Source: Isoetes taiwanensis (taxonomy: Eukaryota > Streptophyta > Lycopodiopsida > Isoetales > Isoetaceae). Taken from it: DNA of 64,000 bases. A program made the translations under genes and the position numbers. Each line of letters begins with the position of its first letter. Position 1 is the stretch's first letter. The notes below the pieces were generated by a model that ran no database searches, was not told the DNA's origin, and saw only the letters and a program-made list of their open reading frames with translations. The stretch covers positions 8,075,424 through 8,139,423 of the forward strand of contig JAJEKV010000053.1 of the NCBI GenBank assembly GCA_021234155.1, given 5' to 3'. This document shows positions 61,905-64,000 of the stretch, piece by piece.

Positions 61905-64000
<2,096 letters not shown>

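Overview
The window reads as nuclear DNA of a land plant. It holds a spliced ABCB-type (P-glycoprotein-like) transporter gene with plant-style GT-AG introns, a nuclear-type tRNA-Leu, decayed pieces of plant fimbrin, 5-oxoprolinase, PPR and LRR genes, and a dense mixture of Ty1/copia, Ty3/gypsy, CACTA and LINE sequences. Low gene density, nested transposons and very long (CT)n arrays point to a large, repeat-rich genome. A fern, lycophyte or other large-genome plant is plausible, but I cannot name the species.

Layout. 1-10.8 kb: mostly non-coding, with a LINE ORF2 tail (1.7-1.9 kb), a PPR scrap, a tRNA-like SINE head, a short tandem array, a 5-oxoprolinase exon remnant, a poly(A)-ended retroposon (6.16-6.79 kb), an unrecognised broken gene (7.05-8.76 kb) and a fold-back element with perfect palindromes (8.8-9.1 kb). 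10.9-23.7 kb: a minus-strand fimbrin pseudogene. At least nine exon remnants are recognisable, and they are split by a copia fragment, a LINE and a CACTA (tnp2/DUF4218) element. 25-27.7 kb: an LRR scrap and a decayed gypsy polyprotein. 30.2-30.6 kb: a MITE-like element rich in GATCC. 31.6-37.7 kb: tRNA-Leu(TAA), a decayed duplicate of the ABCB second nucleotide-binding domain, then the intact ABCB gene. Its 11 exons sum to 3,810 coding bases, giving 1,269 residues.

38.6-54.1 kb: an ORF1-only LINE remnant (minus) and a LINE reverse-transcriptase fragment (plus) lie in a ~7 kb block that is present twice. The first copy reads A-B (39.15-46.1 kb). The second reads B-A (47.02-54.07 kb), a circular permutation in the same orientation, with every breakpoint at a CT or CTT microsatellite. 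The second copy also carries clusters of small differences at CAG/CTG triplets that look like consensus errors. 54.35-59.77 kb: a young full-length copia element with two 546-bp LTRs and a 5-bp target duplication, but a broken reading frame. 60.7-62.3 kb: members of a CT-rich, hairpin-bearing repeat family. 62.4-64 kb: the 5' part of a LINE (ORF1 and the start of the endonuclease), running off the end.

Only the ABCB transporter and the tRNA look functional. The rest is transposon and pseudogene material. The points most worth a second look are the circularly permuted duplication, the hairpin-bearing CT repeat family, the fimbrin gene broken up by nested elements, and the unknown gene next to palindromic fold-back DNA.
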